This document shows positions 44,411 to 57,130 of a DNA stretch of 64,000 bases, one piece after another. The stretch's first letter is position 1. Each line of letters opens with the position of its first letter. Below the pieces are notes generated by a model. That model saw nothing but the letters and a program-made list of their open reading frames with translations, was not told the DNA's origin and ran no database searches. The stretch comes from Channallabes apus (taxonomy: Eukaryota; Chordata; Actinopteri; Siluriformes; Clariidae). Location: positions 13,908,703 through 13,972,702 of the forward strand of contig CM060131.1 in the NCBI GenBank assembly GCA_030522415.1, in the 5' to 3' direction. The translations under genes and the position numbers were made by a program.

Positions 44411-45596
44411 TATGCAGATGTTACACTCAGTGGAGTTACCGAAATCTTTGGTTTAGTTCTCATTGAGTTGCCACACATCATTTCCACATTTCACTCGCTT
44501 TTATTCCTCTTATGTGAGCATAAACAGTGAAACATTCCACAGGTTTATAATACACCGCGGCCAAGTGAACCACGTTCCCGTCAAACGAAACGAGGCATAA
44601 TCGTGGTGTTTGCTTCGGCTATGACACACCATAGTTTATTATCTGCTGTGGTAGATCTGAATATTTATTCAAACACAATAATAAAGCTTTATATCCTCAG
44701 GAGGGCTCAGTACATTGTTTTAGCGATAGTTTCACGGAAGCGAGTTCAGAACTAATCTAAAAAAAAAAAAAAAACATCCGAAGCTTCAAATAGAATGAAC
44801 GAACTAATGAATTTTCTTAAAACGTTAGAAAATTAAGTAGAGCTAAATCCCTAAATCTCCTTATAAAATATCGCTGATTATCAATGCGAGAATGAATGGC
44901 GAATTGTCATATGGCGAGGGATAGGCTTCAGTGAAATTTATATAATTGATATATATGTAATTGATATACTGTATATACAGACGTGTGTGTGTCATTTTAA
45001 TTCAAATGAACATTTTAATGCTTTCTGATACACTTATCAACTTATCCACATACACTTATCAACACAAACTCTCCGTGCACGCACACACAATCTCTAAAAA
45101 ATTAATATTAACAACATACATATACAAATAAACAAATGTAGGTGTAATAAAAGTAGTCGTGATGTCAGTACTCGCCCAGCAAACCAGCCTTTTGCAGCGG
45201 CTTAAAACGTATGAATTATCTTCAAATATAAAAAAAAAAAAGCGAAAAGACACTCGATTATTTTGCATAGGTTATTTGTTTAATTCAAAAAGTTCGTAAA
45301 AACACTTTAAGACGAGAGAAAATCTGTTAAAATCCTCGTTCGCCTTCTCAGCGTTAGGTTGCGAGTGACGTCATGATTTGAATCTGCGCGCCACCGGGGA
45401 AACATAGGGAAACTGACTTTCCCGGTCCACCGGCTTTTAGATAAAGTCCTTCCATGCGCCATCTGGCGGATATTCAGTGAAGCACAACACATTAATTTTA
45501 AATTCCCGAATGTTGCATGCCGCGCGCTAAATTGCGGCCTCTCGCGGGAAAACACGCGCAGTCTTAAAGGCGACATCTGTATCTAAAGAAAACAAA
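44411..45596. other. Region without recognised genes; CpG-richer segment at 45310-45580
   Basis: 45310-45580 is CpG-rich with a perfect TGACGTCA (about 45367) and CGCGCGC stretches, which could be a promoter, but no exon could be supported next to it. 44760-44775 is an A tract. Confidence 0.3.
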
Positions 45597-45870
45597 AATG
45601 ACAAACTTGAGCAAATTCATAATGAAATAATGAACTTTTGTTGGTTTTTAGATCTAAAATATGAAGATATGGTCCTTGGAACATACTGTATCCCACATAG
45701 GACTACTTTATTGGCCCAAATGTTGGCAAACTTTTGGTAAGCTTTTGTCAGTGCTCTGCCGTCAGGCCAATGTTGGCACCACAAGGTTGGCACACAATGT
45801 TGGTTCAGTAGATAATGGCAATGATGGAAATTATATTGATTTAATTTATTGTAAGAGCCATAACGTACTT
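45597..45870 (+). pseudogene. Receptor-gene intron fragment joined to minisatellite
   Basis: 45600-45665 matches gene 1 intron sequence at 2032-2085 (AATTCATAATGAAAT, TGTTGGTTTTTAGATCTAA). It passes into a repeat with CAATGTTGGC units (45705-45830). The same structure is present inverted at 58585-58835. Probably the 5' half of the gene remnant whose 3' half is at 49240-50110. Confidence 0.65.
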
Positions 45871-46039
45871 GTTATGAATTTGTTGTTGTGTTTATTTTAT
45901 TTGTTGTTATTTCATTTATTCTACCTTGTTCTATTCATTAGTAAAGCATTAAGCATTAAGTTTGTTACATAAGCCATAAGCTTTAAATTTCTAAGTTATG
46001 CATCCATTTTGACAATCGTAAGTTGGTCTGTGATGTCAT

Positions 46040-46480
46040 TCCACTATTACATGCATTTGTGTGACTGTCATATGATAGAGAGTTCAGTTTAAATGCGGAA
46101 GGCTACGGAAACACAAGCTATTGACCGTAAGCTCGTGAGCTCCCGGTAAGCTAAGAATGTAAGGTACAGCAACTAGGTTGTTGTAACCGTAAGCTCCCGT
46201 AAGTAGATATATACAGCAAGAGTGTTGTTATATACGTAAGCTAAGACTGTAATTTGTAAGATACAGCAAACAGGTTGTTGTAAAAGTCAGAGATTTGCAA
46301 GATGCAGCAACTGGTGTCTGTAATCACAGTGGATTTACTCAAGACGACTGTATGAAGTGTTGATTCTTTGATGCCGACAAAATAAACTACAAGAGACAAA
46401 GAGATCGGACTTCTGTCGTGTGAGTGAAACTTTAAGACAAAGCTACGCGTCAAAACTGGTGAAATAATATGACCGCATCT
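46040..46480 (+). repeat. Solo-LTR-like sequence with three small hairpins
   Basis: AATAAACTACAAGAGACAAA at about 46380, followed by GATCGGACTTCTGTCGTGTG, looks like the poly(A) and downstream part of an LTR. Inside, 46120-46290 repeats GTAAGCT and hairpin units. I found no second LTR or coding region. Confidence 0.35.
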
Positions 46481-46606
46481 ACATTTATATTACTTTAGCC
46501 AGTGCAGCAGGCTCTCTCAATGATGCTCTCTCACATTGGGAGCTATCTAATACAGTGGATACTGCAGTTGGCCCACGCTCACGTGTGTGTGTGTGTGTGC
46601 GCACAC

Positions 46607-46723
46607 AATGTTTGTGTTCAACACATGCTAGTGTCCATGAGTGATAGACAAATTGTTGTTTCTTTCACGGGTGTGTGGGCGTGCGCACGTCATGGACACT
46701 AGCATGTGTTGAACACAAACATT
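46607..46723. repeat. Perfect 34-bp hairpin with 49-base loop
   Basis: The arm 46607-46640 starts AATGTTTGTGTTCAACACAT and is perfectly inverted at 46690-46723. The loop contains GTGTGTGGGCGTGCGCAC, echoing the GT run just before the left arm. No coding role. Confidence 0.92.
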
Positions 46724-47489
46724 TTGTATACTCCCAAAAAACTTAACAATATTACTGAAAGTGTATGTCCTATTATCATAAATTATATTTAAATGGATTT
46801 GCTATGATGTCAGTCAACAATGTTGATAATGTGTTATTCATTTCGGTTTTCTCTCTTGCTGTTTATGGCTAAATGACAGATACAGGTGTAAAAGGTTAAA
46901 AATCAATGTACATAAATAATATGCAGTTAAGACAGACAAAAATGATAGTGGAAAACTGGTAAAATAGGACACCACAATTTTTTTTCTTATATTTTCAAAA
47001 TTATAAGTATTAAATTTATTGTGCTTTGTGCTCAACTGTAAACACTGTCAAGCAGGTCTATAGATGGCGCTTTTTGCTAGAGAGGAAACTAACACCACAC
47101 AGAGGCCAGGTGCTGCTAATTAATTCCTTCAGCCAAGATAAACACAAGGTAGTGCCTCTTTGTTCCTTACTACACATGGGTTAATATTCCTCTAAATGAG
47201 ATGTAAATACACTTAAGATATTAGTGTTGAGAATCTGTGGTGGTAACATGAAAAGCATGCGGTTAGTAGTTTTGCTGTAACGTGGTGAGAAAGATGTTTA
47301 GCTATGCACTATTATGCTAGGCTAATCGACCTGTTGCCAGTGAATACAGTAGCATACAGAGCCATAGCGAGGTTAGACGTGGGAGAAAAATTCTTCCACC
47401 TGTTGAAAGTTGCCTACAATTTAAAATATCAAACAGTTAACAAATTACTTACAATCAAAATTAAAAAGATTTTAGACGCCACACAGAAC

Positions 47490-48600
47490 TGGAAGAAGTA
47501 AGAGGATTTATTGCAGCAATAAAACCCAGTGAGCCGCACTTGCAATGCTTAGGTCATAAATACAAGCACTGTCAAGAGCAGACTGAATTCACAGTAAAAG
47601 ACACACACCTTTTATACACTTCATGAGAAGGAGGGGGGAGTCCCGGGGAATTTCCCGACCCCTCCTCTATACACTCTTTTTGCTGACCACATAAAATTTT
47701 TATTCCATTATAATCCAGTTCTATCAATTGTTTTATTCCAGTTTCTATCAATTAATTCTTCCATTATAATGAAATTTTTCTTATCTTGTACCATTACATC
47801 ATACACCTCGCTATCTGACTCCTCTCCATGCTCATAACTTTCTCCATTATAATTTATTTTCATTAATAATTATTTTCTATTATCTTTACACTTTTCATAT
47901 CTTTTATATATCATAAACCCCTGCTCTGTGTCTCTTCCTTATCACTCTGCGCACACACATTCTGTTGGCAGATTCCGGCCACCTGCGCACAGACACATAC
48001 ACACATTGTCTCCTGATCCTTCTGAATTTTGGTTTTAATGTATGATTGATTACAAAGTCACCCAGTTAGCCCCTCTCTTATCAAGTTTCTACGGCCTGAC
48101 CATCCGTTCATTAATCTTTTCAGGTTCGTCCAATTATTTTTGATTTCTGGTCTTATGTCTCCCTTATCTTATCTGGTCATTTGTTGGTTCCGGCTATGTC
48201 CGGTTTCTGGTCCTTCCATATTTTCATTACTTCATCTAGTTATCCTTTTATGTACTTCTGATCTTTCCCTCAACTCTTCATTAAGTGTGTGTGTGCTCAG
48301 TTTTTCACTAAGTCCGGCACCTTAAGTGTGTGTGCTCAGTTTCGGTAAGTCCGGCACCTGGCGCCTTATCTTGTATATGTTTTACGACCTGTCATGCTAC
48401 TTGGTCTTATGAAGTTTCGGGTACCCCTGTTTTTCTGCTTTTCCTGACTTTCCCCTGTCTGTTTGTTAATGCTATAATGGTGATTCTTAATTCTTATTTA
48501 TATTTCTACCTGCATAAATATATGTTGATCAAAATTTGCTTACAGACACACAGTGATTGTTGCCATAATAAGTGCCAGAAACGTTAAAGAACTAATATAC
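47490..48600. other. AT/CT-rich region, possibly an old LTR on the minus strand
   Basis: TTTATTGCAGCAATAAAACC at about 47500 and the layout resemble the provirus LTR in minus orientation, but no repeat partner is visible. 48283-48361 is a tandem duplication of about 39 bases (AAGTGTGTGTGCTCAGTTT ... AAGTCCGGCACC). No gene recognised. Confidence 0.25.
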
Positions 48601-49239
48601 AATGCTTATTGTTTTGCTTTAGGGCACTGCATTTTTGTATGTTCATGCGGTTATTGAATTGAACCAAGGTAGTCGGCTGGTGAAACACATAACAGGACAA
48701 TTTTTTCCTACATTACTTACTGTTTTGAATTTCCGTGTTTACTTTTTCATCTGGAGAAAATGTGAAAAATGTGTGCTGTAATACTTGTACTGTTGTTGAA
48801 CTGAGTTGAGCCAAATGTGAAAAAGATTTGTTTTTCTTATTTTGTTGGTTGAAAAGAAATATTTTGAAGAACATATTTCAAAGTACATTTTAATGTACAA
48901 TGCTCAAATGATTGATTTTTTTTACACAGACTAAGGCCACAGTTCCCCAAAGATGATGTAATGTTGATGATGATGATGATGATAAAAACAGCTAAAAAGT
49001 ATAAAAAGTACCGAGGTGAATGATGATGAGGAAGATGCAGAGCCAACTGATATACTGTAAAAGACAGTCTGAGGCAATGAGAACTTTGTTTGTATGCATT
49101 TATTTTTCAGCCACCTAGCTGAGAGAAATAGTGGTTGTACTAGGTGTTTATGATTACCATCATAATGGCTACATATATTTTCTTAGTTTGTAATAATTTT
49201 ATCACAAATAAAATTAATAAACACATTAAAAAAAAAACT

Positions 49240-50110
49240 TATTACTGGTAATGAAAATAGACTAATTTAATTTTCAATTTCCGACTATTCCATTATCAAC
49301 TGAACAAATATTGGGCCCACCTTGCCATTATCTACCGAACGAACATTGTGCTAACCTATCCTTGGGCCCAACAGTGGGCCTATCTTGGGCTGGTTTGGCC
49401 AGTTTCACCATGATTTTTGATCACATCCTGACAGCAAAGCCAAGGATAGAAATATTCAACATGTCTAGCCTAATATTTACATTGCAAGTCTTGTGTAATA
49501 TCCAATATGGTGATTGATTGATCCCCCCCCCCACCGCCCCCATTGTACAGTAAATATAAATATACGGGCAAAGTATATAAATATACAGGCAAAGTTACAG
49601 GTCTGGAAGTAAAATGATTTTAGTTGAATCTTCAGGAGCTCGCATGATGAAACTGTACATCATGGCAAAGTTCAACAGAAGAGAGTGTTGGGAACTTTTT
49701 CAGCGACCAGGAGATGTTACAAGAGTAACTCATTATATAGTACATTGTCATTGTTGAATAAAAGTTACTGAAGTGGAACTTTGTATAAAGATGCTGTTTT
49801 TGTTTTGTTTTTTTAACTTTCTATTTTCTTTGTCTACTGAGCAGTGAAATAGTATTATGTATTTTTAGTGAATTTAAGTCATCTGTTGACAGTATGAGTT
49901 GGTTTAATCAGAACTGGTTTACATTGCTCTTATTTTTTGGGGAACGTGAGCAGTTTGCAACAAATTACAGAAAAAAATATATTTATTTTAAAAGCAGCTT
50001 GAAGAGTATTGATTTATTTCTTGTGCCCACTTTGGTGCACACTGTCTTAAAATGAGAAAATGCTAAACGTTTGCATGAGTTAAATATAAGTGAAAATATC
50101 TCAAGTTTAA
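49240..50110 (+). pseudogene. Second decayed copy of the receptor's last exon and 3' flank
   Basis: 49404-49475 matches the end of the transmembrane exon including CAGCAAAGCCAAGGA up to the TAG, with a deletion in the GACATCAAGACAAG part. The 3' flank to 50110 matches 2317-2800 and 10190-10850. The minisatellite at 49285-49400 takes the place of the hydrophobic part. No Ig exon. Confidence 0.75.
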
Positions 50111-50149
50111 AAATGTATCTAAAAAGAAAGAAATATAGTTGCAAGCAAT

Positions 50150-50475
50150 GATGAGCAGGCTCCAGCACCCTGTGCCATCGCCACCCCGGGTCCACCGCAC
50201 AACCTGTGTGTAATTTGGGTGTATTAAGACCTACTATTGTAGCCATCGGCAACCGGATAGCCATAGCCATTTCCGCGCAACTTGCACATGTCAAATACTA
50301 TATAGGACCATAGCGCGGCCACATAAAGGTTTTTCTTACCTAGGCTTTGTATAAGCAGATTTAAAAAAAAAAAAGAAAACTGCTGTGCCTTTATAAATCG
50401 CACCCGTTATAGTTTGTCTCAATGACTGTGTCTCGCGATATAACAGCCTCATGTGATCCTGTTTAAAGGACACCT
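50150..50475 (+). repeat. Segmental duplication module, copy 2
   Basis: Same order of blocks as 12530-12730 plus 15065 onward, with ACTGCTGTGCC intact at about 50385. It continues in pieces at 52335-52530 and 57110-57260. Confidence 0.6.
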
Positions 50476-50719
50476 GGGGAAAAGCTTTAGGGAGAAAGTA
50501 CAGTGGAGCCTTGGATTACGAGCATAATTCGTTCCAGAAGTGGGCTCGTATTTCAAAACACTCGTAAACTAAAGTGAATTTTCCCATAAGAAATAATGGA
50601 AATTTAAAATGATTTGTTCCACAGTCCAAAAAAATAAAAACATACAAATAATGAATACAAAATATAAAGTAAAACTTTTTCAAATTAACCTGCACTTTAC
50701 CTTTAAAAAAAAAAATATA

Positions 50720-52298
50720 CAAACCGGATTCCAAAAAAGTTGGGTCACTAAACAAATTGTGAATAAAAACTGAATGCAATGATATGGAGATGGAAAATGT
50801 CAATATTTTATTCAGAATAGAACATAAATCATGGAACAAAAGTTTAAACTGAGAAAATTTATAATTTTAAGGGAAAATATGGTGAATCAAAATGTCATGG
50901 TGTCAACAAATCCCAAAAAAGTTGGGACAAGGCCATTTTCACCACTGTGTGGCATCTCCCCTTCTTCTTACAACACTCAACAGACGTCTGGGGACCGAGG
51001 AGACCAGTTTCTCAAGTTTAGAAATAGGAATGCTCTCCCATTCTTGTCTAATACAGGCCTCTAACTGTTCAATCGTCTTGGGCCTTCTTTGTCGCACCTT
51101 CCTCTTTATGATGCGCCAAATGTTCTCTATAGGGGAAAGATCTGGACTGCAGACTGGCCATTTCAGTACCCGGATCCTTCTCCTACGCAGCCATGATGTT
51201 GTGATTGATGCAGAATGTGGTCTGGCATTATCTTGTTGAAAAATGCAGGGTCTTCCCTGAAAGAGATGACTAGATGTTGTTCTAGAACCTGAATATATTT
51301 TTCTGCATTGATGGTGCCTTTCCAGACATGCAAGCTGCCCATGCCACACGCACTCATGCAACCCCATACCATCAGAGATGCAGGCTTCTGAACTGAGCGT
51401 TGATAACAACTAGGGTTGTCCTTGTCCTCTTTGGTCCGGATGACATGGCGTCCCACATTTCCAACAAGAACTTCGAATCGTGACTCGTCTGACCACAGAA
51501 CAATCTTCCATTTTGCCACACTCCATTTTAAATGATCCCTGGCCCAATGAAAACGCCTGTGCTTGTGGATCTTGCTTAGAAATGGCTTCTTCTTTGCACT
51601 GTAGAGTTTCAGCTGGCAACGGCGGATGGCACGGTGGATTGTGTTCACTGACAATGGTTTCTGGAAGTATTCCTGAGCCCATTCTGTGATTTCCTTTACA
51701 GTAGCATTCCTGTTTGTGGTGCAGTGTCGTTTAAGGACCCGGAGATCACGGGCATCCAGTATGGTTTTACGCCCTTGACCCTTACGCACAGAGATTGTTC
51801 CAGATTCTCTGAATCTTCGGATGATATTATGCACAGTTGATGATGATAATTGCAAAGTCTTTGCAATTTTTCGCTGGGTAACACCTTTCTGATATTGCTC
51901 CACTATCGCAGAAGCGCAACATTGTGGGAATTGGTGATCCTCTACCCATCTTGGTTTCTGAGAGACACTGCCACTCTGAAGCTCTTTTTATACCCAATCA
52001 TGTTGCCAATTAACCTAATTACTGTTAATTGGTCTTCCAGCTCTTCGTTATGCTCAAATTTACTTTTTCCAGCCTCTTATTGCTACTTGTCCCAACTTTT
52101 TTGGGATTTGTTGACACCGTGAAATTTGGAATCAACATATTTTTCCTTTAAAATTATACATTTTCTCGGATTAAACTTTTGATCTGTCATCTGTGTTCTA
52201 TTCTGAATAAATTATTGACATTTGGCATCTCCACATCATTGCATTCAGTTTTTATTCACAATTTGTTTAGTGTTCCAACTTTTTTGGAATCCGGTTTG
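50720..52298 (-). mobile_element. Tc1-like element, family G (1579 bp)
   Basis: The ends CAAACCGGATTCCAAAAAAG and its inverse are flanked by TA (50718-50719 and 52299-52300). The inverted repeats are about 200 bp and enclose one minus-strand transposase. Confidence 0.94.
50939..51945 (-). pseudogene. Tc1-like transposase, family G (two frameshifts)
   Basis: It starts at about 51945 (MGRGSPIPTMLR), shifts frame near 51905, then reads VEQYQKGVTQRKIAKTLQLS and the rest of the DNA-binding region with the hinge KGQGRKT. The first catalytic residue is in LWSDESRFEV. A second frameshift near 51255 moves to the frame with IFQQDNARPHSASI and PDLSPIENIW, 34 residues apart. It ends RRRGDATQW. Otherwise complete. 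Confidence 0.9.
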
Positions 52299-52337
52299 TA
52301 AATAAATCCAGACAGATAAATGTTTCCTTTTATGCGC

Positions 52338-52360
52338 GCAGTGTGTGTGTGTGTGTGTGT
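52338..52360. repeat. (GT)n microsatellite
   Basis: About 10 GT units. Confidence 0.9.
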
Positions 52361-52837
52361 AAAGCTAAAGCAAGAGGAGAGGAGGAATCAGACCGTCCCC
52401 TCTTCTCGTCTTACACGGTTACCCCTCCTTCTCTCTTATTTATGTTTCACACACACAAAAACACACACATTAACAGAGACTGTTTTATCGGAAATATTAA
52501 TCGCTAAAAAACTTGTGTGAACGTACAGTGGGTGCACAAGCAGTATGTGACTTCAACTTCTGCGTTTGCTGGCTTTTACCGCTGAGTGGCGCTATATAAC
52601 TATAGACTGACGCCTCAGGCATAAGTTCGTTCTCTCCAAGCTAAATGAGGCGCAGGTAATCCACAGCTGCACGTCGTTGCAGAAAAAATAAAGTGAAACA
52701 TTGTAATTAAACGAATTCATAATCACAGTAGTAACTTTGCAGTACAAATTTATAATTAAAATTAAATTCTGTATTTTTAGGATCGAATTTAAGCAACGTA
52801 AACGTTAACACTCTGAGCCTTTAGATTTTATTATGTG

Positions 52838-55670
52838 TAATTAGAAAAGCTACACATTTAGGGTCTTGTCATCTTACATTTTGTGTTCTTTAATTTGTAG
52901 CCTTTATAAGACTCTACTTTTATTTAGGTGCACTCACAATGACGAAAAAACTTTATGATTTTGTTAAATAAAGAAAGTAAACGAGGTTCTGTATTTTGGT
53001 GAACTTGAGTGCGTCATAAAATGAACCCAAACTCCGTGTATTCTCGCCTCACAGACGTGAAAAATATATACTTATAGAAAGTGAAATATCTGCTTTTATA
53101 TAAACTAATGAAAAAAAATTATTAGATTATGTAATTCGTATGAAACGTGAATTATAGGCGCGCTCACTGCTGCGGAGACGACGAGATGACATGATCACTT
53201 TCAGCACAGCCGAAACCAATGAAATCCTAATTTATCAATGAATTATTAAAATGGTCAGAGTGAGTTTCCTGGCTGTTTTAAGAAATATTTGAAGTAGATA
53301 ACAATAGCCCACATTTATAAAAGCATTTTTATTTAGACTATAAAAAATAATCCTGCATTTATTTTTAGGTGTGCCCGCTGCCACAGTTCTTATACAGCTC
53401 TTTATCGGAGTAAATTCAGTAACAAACCTGTAACTTTTTGTAGCTCGCCCGTGAAAGGTTGCGCGCGCGGTCCACTACACAGCAAAAATATGTTAGTATA
53501 TCATGACTGAAATACAGCGGCTCACATCGGCGTGCGTTTCTCACAGCGCCGCATAGACCGCGCTTATTTAACACCTATAAATATGTGTTTGTTGTATTTC
53601 TGGGAAAGAGAAATCTAATCTCTCATATCGGCGCGTGCGTCATCTAACTTTAGATCAAAACTCGGCAAAGTTAAAGAGCGCACACGCGCGCTGCTGTGGG
53701 ATCACACAAACATTTTACATTCACTAAAAGGTTTATTCACAACCACATTTCAGCCATTCACACACATGCATTGTGCTGTTGTTTGTACACACGTTTTCCC
53801 CTTCTACTCTCCTCTTTGATCAAAAATGCTCCCGATATGAGCCGACACGAGCAGATTTGTTTCAGTCAGAATATTTATGAATCATAAAGAGAGGCGACAT
53901 ATACTTGCTGATTAAACACTGCATTTTTTAAAAGTGAAAGCGCGCGATGTGAGCAGCTTTAATTATTGATAATTAAATAATTATTAAATGGTGGACATAA
54001 ACAGCAAAAAGAATGTTATTCTTTTGATTATTATCATGTTCTTTTGCTGTTTGAGAGTTTGTGGATTCCAAAATTTAAATTTTTAAATTTTTTTAATCAC
54101 TGGAATGGAAGAGATAGAAAATTTCCTCATCATAACGTGCCTTGTATTGTTTTTAATCGGTCGATACACAACCCATCATTTTTAAAGCTATTTTACAAAG
54201 GGTAAATACACATGGAATAATTTTATTTGGTTTGTTTATTTATAAATAAAATCTAAAATTAAAACATTGTAGAGTAATTAAAAACAGTGTAGAGTGATTA
54301 ATAACAATACATGTTATGGTAAGAAAAATCTAATTCCAGGGCTTACAAACGGTAACAATGTCAATTTTAGAATTCAGAACATTTTAAATTTACACAAATT
54401 TAAAACCATGAACAGTGGTGATTTTAGTTTCTCCGAGTGTATAGGTGAGAACAGCTGATTCACACTTGGGGAGGGTGTATTATTTGCATTTGAATGTGTC
54501 TGACATTGCAAATCACACACAGTAACACTGCAAGAACAACAACCTAAAGTAAATAGAAATAAGAGGCCCTGATTATACTGCATAAATAAAATTTTATTAA
54601 AACAAAATTTGTAATTAGAAAAGCTACACATGTAGGGTCTTGTGTCATCTTATATTTTGTGTTCTTTAAATTTGTAGTAGGTTTATTAACTGAAATAAAT
54701 TACACTAAACGGGGTTCTGTATTTTCGGTGAACTTGAGCGCGTCAGAAAATCAACCGATACTCGCCTCACAGACGTGATAAATATATACTTATATAAAGC
54801 GAAATATCTGCCTTTTATATAATAAAAAACAAATTATTAAATTATGTAATTCGTATGAAAAGTGAATTGCAGGTGCGTCCACTGATGCGGAGACGACGAA
54901 ATGGAAGAGATAAAGTTTCCTCCTCATCTTGTATTGTTTTTAATCACTCTATACACAACCCATGATTTTTATGCTATGTTAGAGATGGGAAATACGAATG
55001 GAATCTTTTTTGTGTTTTATTTTTAATTTTTTTAAATAAAATATTAACTTTCAATATTTTATAAAAAAATTCATTCATTCATTCATTCATTCATTTTCTA
55101 TATCGCTTAATCCTGTGTTCAGTAAAATACCAAAGAAAATTATTGTGTATAGAGTGATTACAACCAATGCAATTTATGTTATGATAAGGAAAGTCTATCT
55201 CTTCTATTCCAGTAAAACAGTAATAATGTCAATTTTAGAATCTAGAATCCAGAAGATGAAATTTGCTAAATTTAAAAAGAGGCCTGAATTGCAGGTCTTC
55301 AAAATCCAGGTCTTAAAGTGGGGAGGGGTGCATTTCAGTTTAACCTGAATGTATAGGTGAGAACAGGGAGTCACACCTGGGGAGGGTGAATAATTTGCAT
55401 TCGAATGTTGCCTACCATTGTAAAGCACACACAGTAACATTAAAAGAACAACATCCCAGGACAAATAGGAATAAGAACCCCTGATTATACGGCATAAATA
55501 TTATTAAATATTACAACAAAACTCCTCCGCGCGGGAAAACTTTATGCATGTGTGTGTGCGCTGATTAGACTTTGTAGGGAATTAAAGAGGAGACAAACAA
55601 TAACCCACATTTAGAAAAGCAGTTTTATTTAGACTATATAAAATAATCCTGCATCTATTTTTATGCATTT
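52838..55670. repeat. Mosaic of local duplications
   Basis: 52838-53190 recurs at 54605-54905 (ATTAGAAAAGCTACACAT, CTCGCCTCACAGACGTGA, GCGGAGACGACGA). 53290-53375 recurs at 55590-55665 (TTTTATTTAGACTATA). 54105-54600 recurs at 54900-55510 (CTTGTATTGTTTTTAATC, GTATAGGTGAGAACAG, GGGGAGGGTG). An ATTTGCAT octamer is present in both copies of the last block. No gene recognised. 55070-55115 is an ATTC run with a scrap of the dispersed teleost repeat. Confidence 0.7.
53993..54055. repeat. Hairpin related to the one at 39475
   Basis: GGACATAAACAGCAAAAAGA pairs with TTCTTTTGCTGTTTGAGAG. The flank AATAATTATTAAATG is also shared with 39460. Confidence 0.65.
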
Positions 55671-55715
55671 ATGATATTAGACTACGTAGGAGGTTAAAGA
55701 CGAGGATCACGATGT

Positions 55716-56211
55716 GTCACGGCGTGCGCCTGTGATGGGCGTGTGCCCAAATCTATCGCTCCTCGCTCACTATCTCTGTGTAGGCTCCCTAGATAGGTAT
55801 GTAAAGGGACGGAACCGCCTATTCGGGCCGGCTGGCGATAATTAACGTTAGGATCTCGAGCTCCGCATTATAAAAGCAAGGCGCGGAGTTTAGTTCGGGA
55901 AGTAGGTGATGTGGTGGATCAGGACAGAGTGGCATGCTATTGGGGCGATGTGACGTGCCCCAGGGACTTTAAACAGGACACTGGAATTCCGCCCTTTGAT
56001 CCTCACACTCCCGCGGCGCCTTCACTCACCACTGCCACCTTTCGCCAGCTGTGTGCCCGCATGTCATCCCTTCCCCTTTCTTTAAATGCTCCCTCCTTTA
56101 ATCCTTTCCTTCCATATTTTACCTAAATAAATTATCCCTTTTCCAGTAAGACCTAGTCTCATGTCCGTGCTTCATGGTGCCACCCGTGCAAATGGGCTCG
56201 AACCAGTAACA
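55716..56211 (+). repeat. Candidate solo LTR
   Basis: It starts TGTCACGGCG, has a TATA-like CATTATAAAAGCAAGG (about 55866), a poly(A)-like AAATAAATTA (about 56124), and ends GTAACA. The length of about 496 is reasonable. No second LTR and only a weak target duplication (GATG/GATA). The short open frame at 55911-56126 is probably chance. Confidence 0.35.
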
Positions 56212-56219
56212 GATACCAA

Positions 56220-57130
56220 ACCCTGTGCACAAATCTCATTTAAATTAAATTAACAAATATTGTAAGTAAACAATAGCCCAATTTAGAAATTCTTTCCGAG
56301 GCTGCGTTGGGCCGGTGTTATGCGCAGAACGTCGGGAGATGTACTGAAGCTCAAAGCTCCGAAAACTACACTTGTACACAATAACAGTAATATTTCAAAC
56401 ATTTTCCAGGCTGCTGTTTGGAGAAAACAGAGAATAAAGAATAAACCAGTTGTTGGGTCCAAATAACCCAAACAGGTGTTCATTTGTAAATTACTCACTA
56501 CATCTCATATGACCCAACATGAGCAATACAACAATGTGTTTAAAGTACCTGAAATAACCCAGAATTTTGACCCAGCATAAACCACCCAACGATGTGCTTA
56601 CAGAAGCAACACAGCATTTTTAGTGAGTCTTTTTTTTTAGTTATTGTAACGTTTTATTCTGAAGGGCTATTTTACTAGTTATTTCTATATTTAAAGTTTG
56701 ATCTATTTTGAATTTATTTTTTAAAATAACAATAAACAGATACAAACATAGATATTGATAACTTGATATTCAGTCCATACAACATTTAACTAATGTTTTT
56801 TTTTACTCATTATTATATAATAAATATCATTAATATCTCTGGTTCAGATTTTTAATTTTTGCTGTATAAAGTTCTCAGATGTGAAAATTACAATCACTGT
56901 AGTATTTCTTCGATACAACATATTTTGACTTTTTTTTATGACTTAATTCTATTTAAAACTGCGTAGAGTGAAAAATGTCACTTAGCGCCACCTGGCTGTC
57001 ATTTCACGAATGACTTTAAAATGCAACTGATTTATTTTGGCTGCTGCCGCTTTTCCATGGCAGTGAGCGCGACGGTAATGAGCAGTCTGGTTGTCCACCT
57101 ACTGTATACTAACGGAATCACTGCTGTGAA
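56220..57130. other. AT-rich region without recognised genes
   Basis: Nothing supported here. Confidence 0.4.

Noticed and set aside
56190..56215. Reverse complement GGTTCGAGCCC, a possible tRNA B box
   Set aside because: No matching A box or acceptor stem at a suitable distance, and the sequence falls at the end of an LTR candidate.
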